Assembly: GCF_002115825.1 (NCBI RefSeq)
Contig: NZ_JFJZ01000004.1
Coordinates: 124,001-188,000, forward strand
Length of the DNA stretch: 64,000 bases
Direction: 5' to 3'
Source: Thalassospira sp. MCCC 1A01428
GTDB taxonomy: Bacteria > Pseudomonadota > Alphaproteobacteria > Rhodospirillales > Thalassospiraceae
Shown: positions 36,567 through 46,133 of the stretch, piece by piece
Position numbering within the stretch: the first letter of the stretch is position 1
How the letters are laid out: each line of letters begins with the position of its first letter
Notes under the pieces: generated by a model
What the model saw: the letters and a program-made list of their open reading frames with translations, nothing else
Databases searched by the model: none
Told to the model about the DNA's origin: nothing
Translations under genes and position numbers: made by a program

Positions 36567-39038
36567 ATGACTTCACCCTTGCCATCGGGTTCTTCGTTTA
36601 AATGGGTATTGCTGTTGGGTACGGCCCTGATCCCTGCTATTTCGGTATCCGCCTTTGCCCAGCAAAAACCGCCACTGGCGGCGGATAGCAGCTTGCAATT
36701 CAATATCCCCCGCACCGATCTTGTTTCGGCGATTGATCTGTTATCCCAGCAGGTTGACCGTCCCGTTGCGCTGAGTGACGGCGTGAATGGTCATCAGCAG
36801 GTGGGGCCACTTGTCGGGCGTTACAGCCTTGAACAGGCCTTAAACCACCTTTTGGGGGCAAGCGGTATGAGATACCAGCTTGGTAATGGCAGCATCATCA
36901 TATTGCCCGGCAAACCTGCGACAGATGTGCTGTCTGCGCGCGAAGACGAGGTTCTGAAACTCGACCCGGTGATTATCGTTGCCGATCATATTGACCGTTT
37001 CAATGTCGGTGTATCATCGGTTGACAGCGAACTGATCGAACGGATCCAGGCAACAACAGTTCCTGAATTAATGGATGATTTGCCCGGCATTGATATGAAC
37101 GGGACGGCGCGCCCGCAGGGGCAATCGCTTAATATCTGGGGGTTTGGTGATCAGGAGGACGTTAAAATCCTGCTTGATGGCGCACAAAAGGATTTCGAAA
37201 AATACCGCCAGGGTACTGTGTTTATCGAGCCGGACCTGATCAAGAAAGTGGATGTGCATAAAGGGGCGTTTTCGCCGCGCTCATATGGTGCATTTGGCGG
37301 CACGGTGGAGCTTAAAACAAAATCGGCAGCCGATATGTTAAAGGACGGACAGGATTTTGGGGTGTTCACCAAATTTGGTTATGCCACAAATGGGAATGAA
37401 AATACCGAAACCACAGCAGTTTACGGTCAGGACAAGGATGCCGGGATTCAGTTACTGGTATCCGGGACGCGCAGGGCGAACAAAAAGTTCCGCACCAGTG
37501 ATGGGCAGCGTTTGAACCTGTCATCGGGCACGCTTTATAGCGGTCATTTCAAAGGCAGCCTTGACCGCGACAACCACTTTATCGAAATCGCCGGGGCAAT
37601 GTCTGAAAGCGACCGTCTGGCCCCCTTCGCCGCCAAACGTGGTCAGATTATTCCCACTGATTATCTGATTGGACGATATGGCTATGACCTTGCGCTTGCG
37701 CGTTCCACGGTGGACCGTGAAACCAGCGATCGGTCATTGTCGGGCGAATATAATTATAATCCCGACAGTGATTTGATTAACACAACGGCAAAACTAAGCT
37801 GGTCGCGCACCCGGCAGCGTGATGACCGTCTGATTGATGACATGTTTGTCAGCCTGGGGTTGGGCGGCAACATTAACTGGCTGACCTATGATACTTACAC
37901 AGCCGATCTTTATAACCAGTCCGACTATGAACTGTTCGGGCTTGATAACAGTTTTACCTATGGCGTTCAGTACAAGTTTCAGGACCGCGACAGCTGGGCC
38001 TATGACCGCAGCCTGCGCAACAGTGCCACAGGCAATTACGGATATTTGCAGCCTTATAATATTCCGTCGGGCAACCAGTCCATCTATTCCGGGTGGGGGG
38101 AATATAATGTTGATTTCGGCAATGGTTTCGAACTGACGCCGGGTTTGCGCTATGATTACATCGTCAGCAAAGGGGTGCCGAACGCAGCAAGCAAATATAA
38201 CAACCCGGCGGTCGGGCACGATTACGGTGAAGAAACCTATAGCGGTTTTTCACCGTCGTTAAATGCCTTTTACAAAATGAACCCGAACTACACGCTGTTT
38301 GCCGATTGGGCCTATAAGCTGCGCGCACCGCTGGTGGATGAAATTTATACAGTGGGCAGTACGCGGGCGACTTCTAACCAGCTTAATGTTGAACGGGTGA
38401 ATGCAAAGCGCATCGGTTTGTCGACCCGGTTTGAAAATGTGATGCAGGCAAAGGATGTGGTGCATACCCGCCTGTCGCTGTTTCGCAACGATGTAGACGA
38501 TAATATCCAGGTCCTGTTTGGCAGCCCCAATGTGGCCCTTTATGGCGATAATGCCCCGTCCTATGCCAATTTGCCGGGTTATTATACCCAGGGGATCGAG
38601 GCGGAGTTTTATTACGATAGCCCCGGTGTGTTTGGCGGTGCGACATTTTCGGTTATGGAAGGCGAACATAACGGATCGTTGCGTGACATTCATGGCGCAG
38701 ATCAACTGGTTTATGACATTGCGCCAATGAAACTGGTGACGACACTGGGCTATAAAATTGCATCCTATGATCTGTCGCTGGGTTGGAAAGGCAAGTTTGT
38801 CAAACGCCAAACCGACGTTCCTGACGATGATGTCTTTCCTTATTCACCCTATCCGGCGAGTGCGGGTTATGCCCTGCATGATGTTTTTGTGAGCTGGACC
38901 CCGGATGACGGTGCCTTTTACGGGGCAGAGGCAAACTTTACGATTCAGAACCTGTTTGACAGTTATTATCAGCCCTATCTTGGCGTGTTCCCGGGCAAGG
39001 GGCGTAATTTCAAATTTTCGCTTAGTTACAAGCTGTAA
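36567..39038 (+). CDS. TonB-dependent outer-membrane receptor with STN signalling domain, heme/hemoglobin (HasR)-like
   Basis: An 823-residue receptor. A signal peptide (cleavage after Ala-Phe-Ala, about residue 33) is followed by an STN domain (about 42-115), which signals to FecR-type sensors. A TonB-box-like LDPVIIVA comes next, then the plug with IWGFGDQEDVKILLDGA, and a 22-strand barrel ending in the C-terminal SYKL. The barrel segment YKLRAPLVDEIY...NQLNVERVNAKRIG matches the FRAP/NPNL region of heme receptors, and the plug resembles HasR. Heme or hemoglobin is therefore the likely ligand (inference). The ATG at 36567 gives a proper signal peptide. A strong bidirectional terminator follows. 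Confidence 0.9.
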   Translation: MTSPLPSGSSFKWVLLLGTALIPAISVSAFAQQKPPLAADSSLQFNIPRTDLVSAIDLLSQQVDRPVALSDGVNGHQQVGPLVGRYSLEQALNHLLGASGMRYQLGNGSIIILPGKPATDVLSAREDEVLKLDPVIIVADHIDRFNVGVSSVDSELIERIQATTVPELMDDLPGIDMNGTARPQGQSLNIWGFGDQEDVKILLDGAQKDFEKYRQGTVFIEPDLIKKVDVHKGAFSPRSYGAFGGTVELKTKSAADMLKDGQDFGVFTKFGYATNGNENTETTAVYGQDKDAGIQLLVSGTRRANKKFRTSDGQRLNLSSGTLYSGHFKGSLDRDNHFIEIAGAMSESDRLAPFAAKRGQIIPTDYLIGRYGYDLALARSTVDRETSDRSLSGEYNYNPDSDLINTTAKLSWSRTRQRDDRLIDDMFVSLGLGGNINWLTYDTYTADLYNQSDYELFGLDNSFTYGVQYKFQDRDSWAYDRSLRNSATGNYGYLQPYNIPSGNQSIYSGWGEYNVDFGNGFELTPGLRYDYIVSKGVPNAASKYNNPAVGHDYGEETYSGFSPSLNAFYKMNPNYTLFADWAYKLRAPLVDEIYTVGSTRATSNQLNVERVNAKRIGLSTRFENVMQAKDVVHTRLSLFRNDVDDNIQVLFGSPNVALYGDNAPSYANLPGYYTQGIEAEFYYDSPGVFGGATFSVMEGEHNGSLRDIHGADQLVYDIAPMKLVTTLGYKIASYDLSLGWKGKFVKRQTDVPDDDVFPYSPYPASAGYALHDVFVSWTPDDGAFYGAEANFTIQNLFDSYYQPYLGVFPGKGRNFKFSLSYKL

Positions 39039-39056
39039 TCGTGGGGCGCAGGCAAT

Positions 39057-39095
39057 AAAAAAGACCGGGGCGGCAAAACCCCGGTCTTCTTTTTT
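39057..39095. terminator. Bidirectional intrinsic terminator between the TonB receptor and ccoP
   Basis: A 10-bp stem AAGACCGGGG / CCCCGGTCTT (8-nt loop) is flanked by an A-run on the left and CTTTTTTT on the right, so it works for both convergent genes. Confidence 0.93.
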
Positions 39096-39139
39096 GTCAG
39101 GATCACAGGGCAGTTTATAAGACTGCCCTGTAATGGTTG

Positions 39140-40012
39140 TTACTGACCACCACCAAGCGAGTGAACATAAACCGCCAGCATTTTGATGGTTTCGTCACTA
39201 AGCTTGCCTTCCCAGGCCGGCATGACACCGCGACGGGCATTGGTGACCGTTTCGGTGATGGTGGCCTGGTCGCCGCCATACAGCCAGATATTGTCGGTCA
39301 GGTTTGGCGCACCCATTTCGGTAATGCCCTTGGCGTTGTCGCCATGGCACGCTGCACAGTTATCGGCAAAGATTTCTGTGCCACGTTCTGCGGCGGCAGG
39401 GTCGGTTTCCCGGCCACTAAAGGACAGGACATGTTGTACAACGTCGCTGATTTCGGCGTTGGACAGGATGCCATCCTTGCCAAATGCAGGCATATCATTG
39501 AAACGGGTATCGTCGTTTTGCGACCAGCGCGCGCCAACATGGATGGTTTGCGAGATGTCATCAAGCGTCCCCCCCCATAGCCAGTCATCGTCCTGAAGGG
39601 ATGGGAAGCCGGTATTGCCAACCCCGCCCGTGCCGTGGCACGGGGCGCAGTTTTCAGCAAATACAGCCTTGCCACCTGCCATCGAAAAATTGAGAAGTTC
39701 CGAATCGTTGGCAATCTGGTCAACATCCAGAGCAGCGAGGCGTTCCATATAAGGCGCGCGTTCGGCAGCAACATTTGCCATCGTTTCTTCAATTTTCGAC
39801 CGTTCGGTGATGTTGAACATCCCTTTCAAATAGCCGTGTGCGGTTGGAAAGGATGGATAAACCACCCAGTAACCGATCGACCAGATGATGCAAACCCAAA
39901 ACACATAGACCCACCAGGACGGGAGCGGCGTATTGAGCTCCTTGATACCGTCCCATTGATGGCCGGTTGTTTCGCGGCCGGTAACATTGTCTTTTTCGAC
40001 ATGCGTCGACAT
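39140..40012 (-). CDS. ccoP: Cbb3-type cytochrome c oxidase subunit III (diheme)
   Basis: CcoP feeds electrons from soluble cytochromes to CcoN through CcoO. The 290-residue protein has a cytoplasmic N-terminus, one membrane helix (about 32-52, SWWVYVFWVCIIWSIGYWVV) and two periplasmic cytochrome c domains, with heme motifs CAPCH near 120 and CAACH near 205. The start after GGGAG gives the classic MSTHVEKDNVTG beginning; longer frames add 32 Arg-rich residues. Last gene of ccoNOQP. Confidence 0.97.
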   Translation of the reverse strand: MSTHVEKDNVTGRETTGHQWDGIKELNTPLPSWWVYVFWVCIIWSIGYWVVYPSFPTAHGYLKGMFNITERSKIEETMANVAAERAPYMERLAALDVDQIANDSELLNFSMAGGKAVFAENCAPCHGTGGVGNTGFPSLQDDDWLWGGTLDDISQTIHVGARWSQNDDTRFNDMPAFGKDGILSNAEISDVVQHVLSFSGRETDPAAAERGTEIFADNCAACHGDNAKGITEMGAPNLTDNIWLYGGDQATITETVTNARRGVMPAWEGKLSDETIKMLAVYVHSLGGGQ

Positions 40013-40031
40013 AGCTCGGTTCTCCCTCGTC

Positions 40032-40187
40032 CTAGTCCTTGAACGGGATCTGGGCATGGTCTTCAAAGTTCTTCTGGCGTTTTTTGCTTGGCCACATGAC
40101 GAAAGCAATAATCACCGCAAAGAAAACCATCAGCCACAGCCCCCACAAGGGCCGGAGAAAATCAGCGAGTGCGGAAAAGAATTCCAT
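40032..40187 (-). CDS. ccoQ: Cbb3-type cytochrome oxidase subunit CcoQ
   Basis: A 51-residue gene. The ribosome-binding site AAGGAGG is excellent. The product is a single membrane helix (about 14-31, LWGLWLMVFFAVIIAFVM) followed by the family tail WPSKKRQKNFEDHAQIPF. CcoQ stabilises the interaction of CcoP with CcoNO. It fills the 190-base gap between ccoO and ccoP. Confidence 0.95.
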   Translation of the reverse strand: MEFFSALADFLRPLWGLWLMVFFAVIIAFVMWPSKKRQKNFEDHAQIPFKD

Positions 40188-40203
40188 AATTCGCCTCCTT
40201 GTC

Positions 40204-40932
40204 TCAGCGCAAATTCATGCTTGGGTTATAGGTGGTGAAGTCCACCATACGGCCCAGAATTTGCAGATACGCGATCAGGGCATCCATCTCGGTCAGTTTC
40301 TCCGGATTGCCGTCAAAATCCCCGGTGGCGGCATTCGGATAGCGGGCGAGGAAGTCGTCGTAATCCTCGTCTGCGGTGGCCTGAAGATGAAGGTCCGCCA
40401 CTGCGTCCTCGATCTGTTCGTCGGTGTAGGGAACCCCGACCATGCGCAACGTTTTAAGATGTTCTGCTGCGTCGTCGAACTTCAGTTCCTTTTTGGCAAG
40501 GAACGGATAGCCCGGCATGATCGATTCCGGCACGACCGAACGCGGGTCATCAAGGTGGGCAACATGCCAGGCATTGGAATATTTGCCGCCGACACGTGCC
40601 AGATCCGGCCCGGTACGCTTGGAACCCCACTGGAACGGATGGTCATACATCGACTCTGCAGCCAGGCTGTAATGGCCATAACGTTCCACTTCGTCACGGA
40701 ACGGACGGATCATCTGCGAATGGCAGTTATAGCAACCTTCGCGGATATAGATGTTCCGGCCTGCCTGTTCCAGCGGCGTGTAGGGACGAACCCCTTCGAC
40801 CTTCTCGATCGTCTGTTCCATCGTGAACAACGGAACGATTTCAACAATCCCGCCGATGATGATGGTCAGAAAAATACCGAGAATAAGGAAGAAAACGTTC
40901 TTCTCGAGGAAGTGGTGTTTTTTAAGAAGCAT
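40204..40932 (-). CDS. ccoO: Cbb3-type cytochrome c oxidase subunit II (monoheme)
   Basis: A 242-residue subunit with an N-terminal membrane anchor (about 12-35) and one heme c motif CYNCH (about 70, in [16 protein letters not shown]). The sequence through [20 protein letters not shown] is highly conserved in the family. GGAGG lies seven bases before the chosen ATG; the longer frame to 41004 overlaps the end of ccoN and adds 24 unlikely residues. Confidence 0.97.
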   Translation of the reverse strand: MLLKKHHFLEKNVFFLILGIFLTIIIGGIVEIVPLFTMEQTIEKVEGVRPYTPLEQAGRNIYIREGCYNCHSQMIRPFRDEVERYGHYSLAAESMYDHPFQWGSKRTGPDLARVGGKYSNAWHVAHLDDPRSVVPESIMPGYPFLAKKELKFDDAAEHLKTLRMVGVPYTDEQIEDAVADLHLQATADEDYDDFLARYPNAATGDFDGNPEKLTEMDALIAYLQILGRMVDFTTYNPSMNLR

Positions 40933-40945
40933 TTTCCATCCCTCC

Positions 40946-42412
40946 TTACTGGACCGCTGCCGGGGCACTAACCCCGATCGGTGCTTCCCGACGGATATCA
41001 CCACGGATCGTCTTGTAGACGTTCCAGACCATCAGGAAGGAACCCAGAAGGAACAGGGCGCCGCCAGTGGCACGGATGATGTAGTAGGGATGCATAGCTT
41101 CAACGGTTTCGATGAAGGAATACTGAAGGAAACCAAGCTGATCGTGGGCACGCCACATCAAACCCTGCATGATACCCGATACCCACATCGAGGTGATGTA
41201 GAGGACGATACCAATGGTGCCGAGCCAGAAGTGATGCGCCACCAGACGCATGGAATACAGGCGCTCACGGTTCCACAGAACCGGGATCAGGAAGTAGATC
41301 GCACCGAATGTTACGAAAGCAACCCAGCCCAAGGCACCAGAGTGAACGTGGCCGATGGTCCAGTCGGTATAGTGCGACAAACCGTTAACCGATTTGATCG
41401 ACATAACCGGGCCTTCGAAGGTCGACATGCCATAGAAACCAACAGCGGCAACCATGAAACGCAAAACCGGATCGGTACGCAGTTTGTCCCAGGCCCCCGA
41501 AAGGGTCATCAGACCGTTGATCATCCCGCCCCATGAAGGCATCCACAGCATGATCGAGAAGGTCATGCCAAGGGTTTGTGCCCAGTCGGGCAGGGCAGTG
41601 TAGTGCAAGTGGTGCGGACCGGCCCAGATATAAAGGAAGATCAGCGCCCAGAAGTGAATGATCGACAGGCGGTAGGAATAAACCGGACGTTCGGCACGTT
41701 TCGGAATGAAGTAGTACATCATGCCGAGGAAGCCAGCGGTCAGGAAGAAGCCCACTGCGTTATGGCCATACCACCACTGGGTCAGGGCGTCCTGCACACC
41801 GGAAAACATCGAATAGGATTTGGTGCCGAAAAGCGAGACCGGTATCGCCAGGTTGTTGCCCAGATGCAGCATCGCGATGGTCACGATGAAGGCCAGGTAA
41901 AACCAGTTGGCCACATAAATATGCGGTTCCTGGCGTTTCAACAGGGTGCCGACAAAAATGGCCAGATAGCAAACCCAGACAATGGTAAGCCACAGGTCAA
42001 CGAACCATTCCGGTTCGGCATATTCGCGGCCCTGGGTCACGCCCATCACATAGCCGATTGCGGCCATGACGATGAACAACTGATAGCCCCAGAATACGAA
42101 GGCAGGCAAAGCCTTGCCACCGAACAGGCGGGCGCGACAAGTGCGCTGTACGACATAAAACGATGTCGCCAGCAGCGCATTGCCGCCAAATGCAAAAATG
42201 ACTGCCGAGGTGTGAAGCGGGCGCAGACGCCCGAAATTCAGATACTCGAAGTCAAAGTTTAATGCGGGAAACGCCAACTGCCAGGCGATAAGATCACCTG
42301 CCAGAAAGCCGACGACGCCCCAAAAGACGGTCGCCAGCGCGCCCCAGCGCACTACGTCCATATTGTAGTCAACGGCGGACGAAGCCGTCTGTGCCATGCT
42401 CCCCTGGCTCAT
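40946..42412 (-). CDS. ccoN: Cbb3-type cytochrome c oxidase catalytic subunit I
   Basis: The 488-residue twelve-helix subunit holds heme b and the heme b3/CuB site where oxygen is reduced. The conserved [21 protein letters not shown] and [18 protein letters not shown] segments carry the histidine ligands. The ATG at 42412 has GGGAG seven bases before it; the frame is open for 42 more codons, but those residues are Arg/Ser-rich and unlike CcoN. First gene of ccoNOQP, with FNR-like and other dyads in the ~410-base region upstream. Confidence 0.97.
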   Translation of the reverse strand: MSQGSMAQTASSAVDYNMDVVRWGALATVFWGVVGFLAGDLIAWQLAFPALNFDFEYLNFGRLRPLHTSAVIFAFGGNALLATSFYVVQRTCRARLFGGKALPAFVFWGYQLFIVMAAIGYVMGVTQGREYAEPEWFVDLWLTIVWVCYLAIFVGTLLKRQEPHIYVANWFYLAFIVTIAMLHLGNNLAIPVSLFGTKSYSMFSGVQDALTQWWYGHNAVGFFLTAGFLGMMYYFIPKRAERPVYSYRLSIIHFWALIFLYIWAGPHHLHYTALPDWAQTLGMTFSIMLWMPSWGGMINGLMTLSGAWDKLRTDPVLRFMVAAVGFYGMSTFEGPVMSIKSVNGLSHYTDWTIGHVHSGALGWVAFVTFGAIYFLIPVLWNRERLYSMRLVAHHFWLGTIGIVLYITSMWVSGIMQGLMWRAHDQLGFLQYSFIETVEAMHPYYIIRATGGALFLLGSFLMVWNVYKTIRGDIRREAPIGVSAPAAVQ

Positions 42413-42820
42413 TCTCGACTCCCGTTTGCGTGTGCGGGTGGATTGCCGCATGGGGCCGGCAATCCGAACAGCCCTGGCGGCATCCTGCAATGACCTGGTC
42501 ATCCCCCGTGCCGCCGACGATAAAAAATTCCGGTTCAACCTGTGATTGTTGTGTCCATATCACAAGGTTTCAACAAAAACGTTCATAAACATGTGTTTCC
42601 GGCATCATCCGCACATTTCGTTCGCACCACACTGATCAATGTCAATTCGGGGCGATTAACGTTATGGGCGTTGGGAATGCCAGATACATTAATGTCGCTT
42701 CGGAATGTTTTATCGCAGTAATGCTTATGCCTTGTTATTGGGGCTATTGTTGTTGATGCACATCAACGCTGGGCCGTTTTCTTTGCGCCATGATCGCATT
42801 ATAAATTCGGGAAAACGACC
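42413..42820. promoter_or_regulatory. Divergent regulatory region between ccoN and the GNAT-like gene
   Basis: This 408-base region holds three dyads. TTGTG-N7-CACAA (42549-42565) is a CRP-like palindrome, one base short of the CRP spacing. TTGAC-ATTG-ATCAG (42632-42645, minus strand) is an imperfect FNR box about 226 bases before ccoN. TTGAT-GCAC-ATCAA (42753-42766) is a perfect FNR box near the GNAT-like gene. No further gene is visible. Confidence 0.6.
42753..42766 (+). promoter_or_regulatory. Perfect FNR/FixK box (anaerobox)
   Basis: TTGATGCACATCAA is an exact TTGAT-N4-ATCAA palindrome. Its centre is about 61 bases upstream of the start codon of the GNAT-like gene, with a TATAAA at 42800-42805 between. 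It may also serve ccoN on the other side, 350 bases away. Binding by the FNR encoded at 26.6 kb is inference. Confidence 0.75.
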
Positions 42821-43294
42821 ATGTTGAACACCTATAGCGCACGACCCCTTACCGCCGGCATTGCGGATATGACCTACCCTTTGGTCCAGATGACCGAAGT
42901 TGGCATAACCTTGCAAAAATGGCAGGATTTTGTGGCCGATTATGTTTGTGTAGATGACCCGGTTCCCGAAAGCCAATGGCTGCGCGACAAGGGAATCGTA
43001 ATTGTCTGCAACGAACGTGGTTATGTCCACGGACTGTTTTCATATGAAGTTCGCACCGACATCAGCATCGGGCAGGTTTTGCATGTCGATAATGTCAAAG
43101 CCGTTGAAATTGTTGCGCGCGGGCATGTTCTTAATTGTATGCGCGAAGCAATGGATCGCCTGTTGCGGCTGCATGGTTGTGCCGCCACCTATGTTGCGGT
43201 GGACGAGCCAAACCTGCGTTTGAAATCATTTTTTTCCGATGCCGGTTTTGTGCCCCGTAAAATCCGCTATTGCGCCCCGGCCTCAAAGCCGTGA
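42821..43294 (+). CDS. Uncharacterised GNAT-like protein behind an FNR box
   Basis: A 157-residue soluble protein. The C-terminal half has a pattern of the GNAT N-acyltransferase fold: the beta strand and pyrophosphate-type loop region (AVEIVARGHVLNCMREAMDRLLR), then AATYVAVDEPNLRLKSFFSDAGFVPRK, with the usual 'N...F..AGF' ending. The canonical Q/RxxGxG/A loop is not obvious, so the assignment is moderate. It lies divergent from ccoN and 45 bases before dapF. The perfect FNR box upstream suggests expression at low oxygen. Substrate unknown. Confidence 0.7.
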   Translation: MLNTYSARPLTAGIADMTYPLVQMTEVGITLQKWQDFVADYVCVDDPVPESQWLRDKGIVIVCNERGYVHGLFSYEVRTDISIGQVLHVDNVKAVEIVARGHVLNCMREAMDRLLRLHGCAATYVAVDEPNLRLKSFFSDAGFVPRKIRYCAPASKP

Positions 43295-43339
43295 TGCTGT
43301 AGGCGTAGTCGCCTTTTTACAGCCGGTAGCCAAGTGGAT

Positions 43340-44185
43340 ATGAACGGAATTTCCTTTACCAAGATGCATGGCCTGGGCAACGATTTTGTCGTCTTTGACG
43401 GACGGCGCGATTCGGTTGTTCTGGACATGGACGATGCCACCGCCGCCCGCATTGCAGATCGCAAGACCGGGGTGGGCTGTGACCAGCTTATTGTTATCGA
43501 GCCATCGCGTGATGATGACGCCGATGCCTTTATGCGTATTCGCAATAATGACGGTAGCGAAGTGGGGGCCTGTGGCAATGCCACGCGCTGTGTCGCCGAT
43601 GTGCTGATGGCCGAACTTAAGCGGCGTGACGTGACGGTGCAAACCGTTTCAGGCTTGCTTGAAGCACGCGGGCTTGAGGATGGACAGGTTAGCGTGGACA
43701 TGGGGCCTGCCTGGCTGGACTGGCGCGAAATTCCGTTACTCAAGGCGGTTGATACCAACCATATTCCCGTGACGGTCGGCCCGTTAGCCGATGCCGTTGG
43801 TGTAAGTGTGGGTAACCCGCATGCGGTGTTTTTTGTTGAAAATGCCGAAAGCATCGATCTGGAAAAATACGGCCCCATCCTGGAACATCACGATATGTTT
43901 CCCGAACGCGCCAATATCGAGGTTTGCCATGTTATGGCCGATAATCGTATTCGGATGCGGGTGTGGGAACGCGGTGTTGGCATTACCCGTGCCTGCGGAA
44001 CCGGGGCCTGTGCGGCAGGAGTCGCCGCAGCGCGCCGCGGACTGACCGGGCGCACTGTCGAGGTTGTTCTTGACGGGGGCGTTTTGGGAATCGAATGGCT
44101 GGCCGATGACCATGTCTTGATGACAGGGCCGGTTGCCACCAGCTTTTCCGGCATTCTTCATCCTTCCCTTTTTGGTGTTCATTGA
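43340..44185 (+). CDS. dapF: Diaminopimelate epimerase
   Basis: DapF interconverts LL- and meso-diaminopimelate for lysine and peptidoglycan. The 281-residue protein has the MHGLGNDFVVFD start, the first catalytic cysteine Cys78 in GACGNATRC and the second in ACGTGACAAGVA (about 218). I start at the ATG at 43340; a GTG two codons upstream is possible. The ribosome-binding site is weak. The asd gene for an earlier step of the same pathway lies 33 kb away. Confidence 0.96.
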   Translation: MNGISFTKMHGLGNDFVVFDGRRDSVVLDMDDATAARIADRKTGVGCDQLIVIEPSRDDDADAFMRIRNNDGSEVGACGNATRCVADVLMAELKRRDVTVQTVSGLLEARGLEDGQVSVDMGPAWLDWREIPLLKAVDTNHIPVTVGPLADAVGVSVGNPHAVFFVENAESIDLEKYGPILEHHDMFPERANIEVCHVMADNRIRMRVWERGVGITRACGTGACAAGVAAARRGLTGRTVEVVLDGGVLGIEWLADDHVLMTGPVATSFSGILHPSLFGVH

Positions 44186-44338
44186 CCGCTTTTTCGCTTC
44201 GGGCTTGCACCGGGCTTATGGATCGGCGAAAAAAGGCACCCGATGATCGTGCCGCTGTTCTGGCGGCTGTTTCCGGTTTTGGGGCATGCACGGCATTGCC
44301 CCGCCGGAACTTGTTAAACGCAAAGGCAGGTTCTGATA

Positions 44339-45535
44339 ATGGCTGATTTCAATACGCTTGACGGTGTTTCTGTCGCAGGCAAGCGCGTTTTGCTGCGTGC
44401 CGACCTTAACGTCCCGATGAAAGATGGTGCCGTAAGCGATACCACCCGTATCGACCGTACCGTGCCCGGCCTTGTAGAACTGGCCGATGCCGGTGCGCGG
44501 CTTGTCATCATTACCCATTTTGGTCGCCCCAAAGGGCAACGTGTGCCTGAAATGTCGTTAAAACCGGTGGCGGATGCCCTGACAAAACAGCTGGGTCGCC
44601 CGGTTGCCTTTGCCAATGATTGTATTGGCAAAGATGCTGCCGATGTGGTTAACGCGCTGAAAGACGGCGAAATTGCCATTCTGGAAAACCTGCGTTACCA
44701 CGCCGAAGAAGAAAAAAATGACCCCGTCTTTGTCGAGGAACTGGCAAAGCTGGGTGACATTTTTGTCAATGACGCCTTTTCCTGTGCGCACCGCGCCCAT
44801 GCCTCGACCGAAGGGCTGGCGCATAAATTGCCAGCTTATGCCGGTCGTTTGATGCAAATCGAACTTGATGCGCTGGGCAAGGCCCTGGAAGCCCCGAAAC
44901 ACCCGGTTATGGCTATTGTTGGCGGTGCCAAAATCTCTACCAAGCTGGACCTGTTGGGTAATCTGGTGGAACGGGTGGATCAGCTTGTCATTGGGGGGGG
45001 CATGGCCAATACATTTTTGGCAGCCAAAGGCGTTGATGTGGGAAAATCGCTTTGCGAGCATGACCTGCTGGTGACCGCCCGTGAAATTTTCGCCAAGGCC
45101 GAAGCCGCCAATTGCGAAATCGTTCTGCCGATTGATGGTTTGGTCGCCAGGGAATTTAAGGAACATGCCGATCATGTTGTTTCCGACCTGAAAGCAATTG
45201 ATGCCGACGGCATGATTTTGGATGCAGGCCCGGCAACCATTGCGGATTTGAATAAACGCCTTGAAAGCTGTGAAACGCTGGTATGGAACGGCCCGCTGGG
45301 CGCGTTTGAAATTGCCCCGTTTGATACGGCGACTGTTTCGGTCGCACAACATGCAGCCAAACTGACCAAGGCTGGCAAGTTGCTGTCGGTTGCCGGTGGT
45401 GGCGACACGGTTTCTGCCTTGCGCCATGCCGGTGTTGACGGTGACTTTTCCTACGTGTCCACCGCTGGCGGTGCGTTCCTGGAATGGCTGGAAGGCAAGG
45501 TCTTGCCCGGTGTGGCGGCCCTGCGCAAAAATTAA
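44339..45535 (+). CDS. pgk: Phosphoglycerate kinase
   Basis: Pgk transfers phosphate between 1,3-bisphosphoglycerate and ADP in glycolysis and gluconeogenesis. The 398-residue protein has [11 protein letters not shown] near 19, ITHFGRPKG near 59, ILENLRYH near 117 and the ATP-side GGGDTVSAL and [13 protein letters not shown] at the end, all canonical. It lies 153 bases after dapF and is followed by its own terminator. The gap/gapdh neighbour often found with pgk is not present in the window. Confidence 0.98.
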   Translation: MADFNTLDGVSVAGKRVLLRADLNVPMKDGAVSDTTRIDRTVPGLVELADAGARLVIITHFGRPKGQRVPEMSLKPVADALTKQLGRPVAFANDCIGKDAADVVNALKDGEIAILENLRYHAEEEKNDPVFVEELAKLGDIFVNDAFSCAHRAHASTEGLAHKLPAYAGRLMQIELDALGKALEAPKHPVMAIVGGAKISTKLDLLGNLVERVDQLVIGGGMANTFLAAKGVDVGKSLCEHDLLVTAREIFAKAEAANCEIVLPIDGLVAREFKEHADHVVSDLKAIDADGMILDAGPATIADLNKRLESCETLVWNGPLGAFEIAPFDTATVSVAQHAAKLTKAGKLLSVAGGGDTVSALRHAGVDGDFSYVSTAGGAFLEWLEGKVLPGVAALRKN

Positions 45536-45568
45536 CCCTGTTTTTAAGCCCGGGTTTGCCGAAATATC

Positions 45569-45607
45569 AAAACCCCTGTCTGTGAATATCACGGGCAGGG
45601 GTTTTTT
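45569..45607 (+). terminator. Intrinsic terminator after pgk
   Basis: A stem AAAACCCCTG / CAGGGGTTTT with a partly paired inner loop is followed by TTTTTT, 34 bases after the pgk stop codon. Confidence 0.88.
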
Positions 45608-46133
45608 ATGCGGTCGGGAATCTGCTTTGGTGCCGGGGGCCCGTCATGCCGATGTCTGGCACATGCCGTATTATCGGGCGAGGATCACCCTATCCCTGTT
45701 TTGTAAAAGGTATAGGTCGTTTAGACCGGAAAGTTTCGCTGATCCGGGCGAAAATACGGATTTTGAGGCACTTTTGAACTGCCGCGAAAGCCTTTGTTCC
45801 TTGCGGGATGTGCTAATATTGCGCCGCAAAAAATTAGCAAAACTTTGCAAATTTTCAGTCCACTGGCGTGGTGTCATATTGTTGCCATGTTCTAGCCAAA
45901 GGTTGGGGGTGTTAACCCTCCCTGGTTTTGTCACAGCATGGACGTTCGTCACAATGACTGGTCATGACAGCCGACTTCATCACTGCCCGCTCGTTACACC
46001 TATTCCTCCCCCTTCGTAACGGGCAGGTTTCTTAAATTTAAGCAAAAAGCTGGCATGTGTCGTTCTCCCCACGACGCATGAATAATAGCATGTGTCCCAT
46101 CCCGTTCAAAAATCCCGTTTACGGAACTAACAG
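45608..46133. other. Intergenic region upstream of the Gld-type exporter
   Basis: About 525 bases without a convincing gene. A long dyad CTGCCCG(CTC)GTTAC / GTAACGGGCAG lies at 45985-46027 and a smaller ATGAC-TG-GTCAT palindrome at 45954-45965. These could be a regulatory stem or part of an untranslated leader; no T-run makes a clean terminator. Frames on either strand lack ribosome-binding sites. Confidence 0.4.

Noticed and set aside
45671-46019. Frames on both strands in the 45.6-46.1 kb gap
   Set aside because: Both lack start signals and overlap with dyads; neither resembles a protein family.
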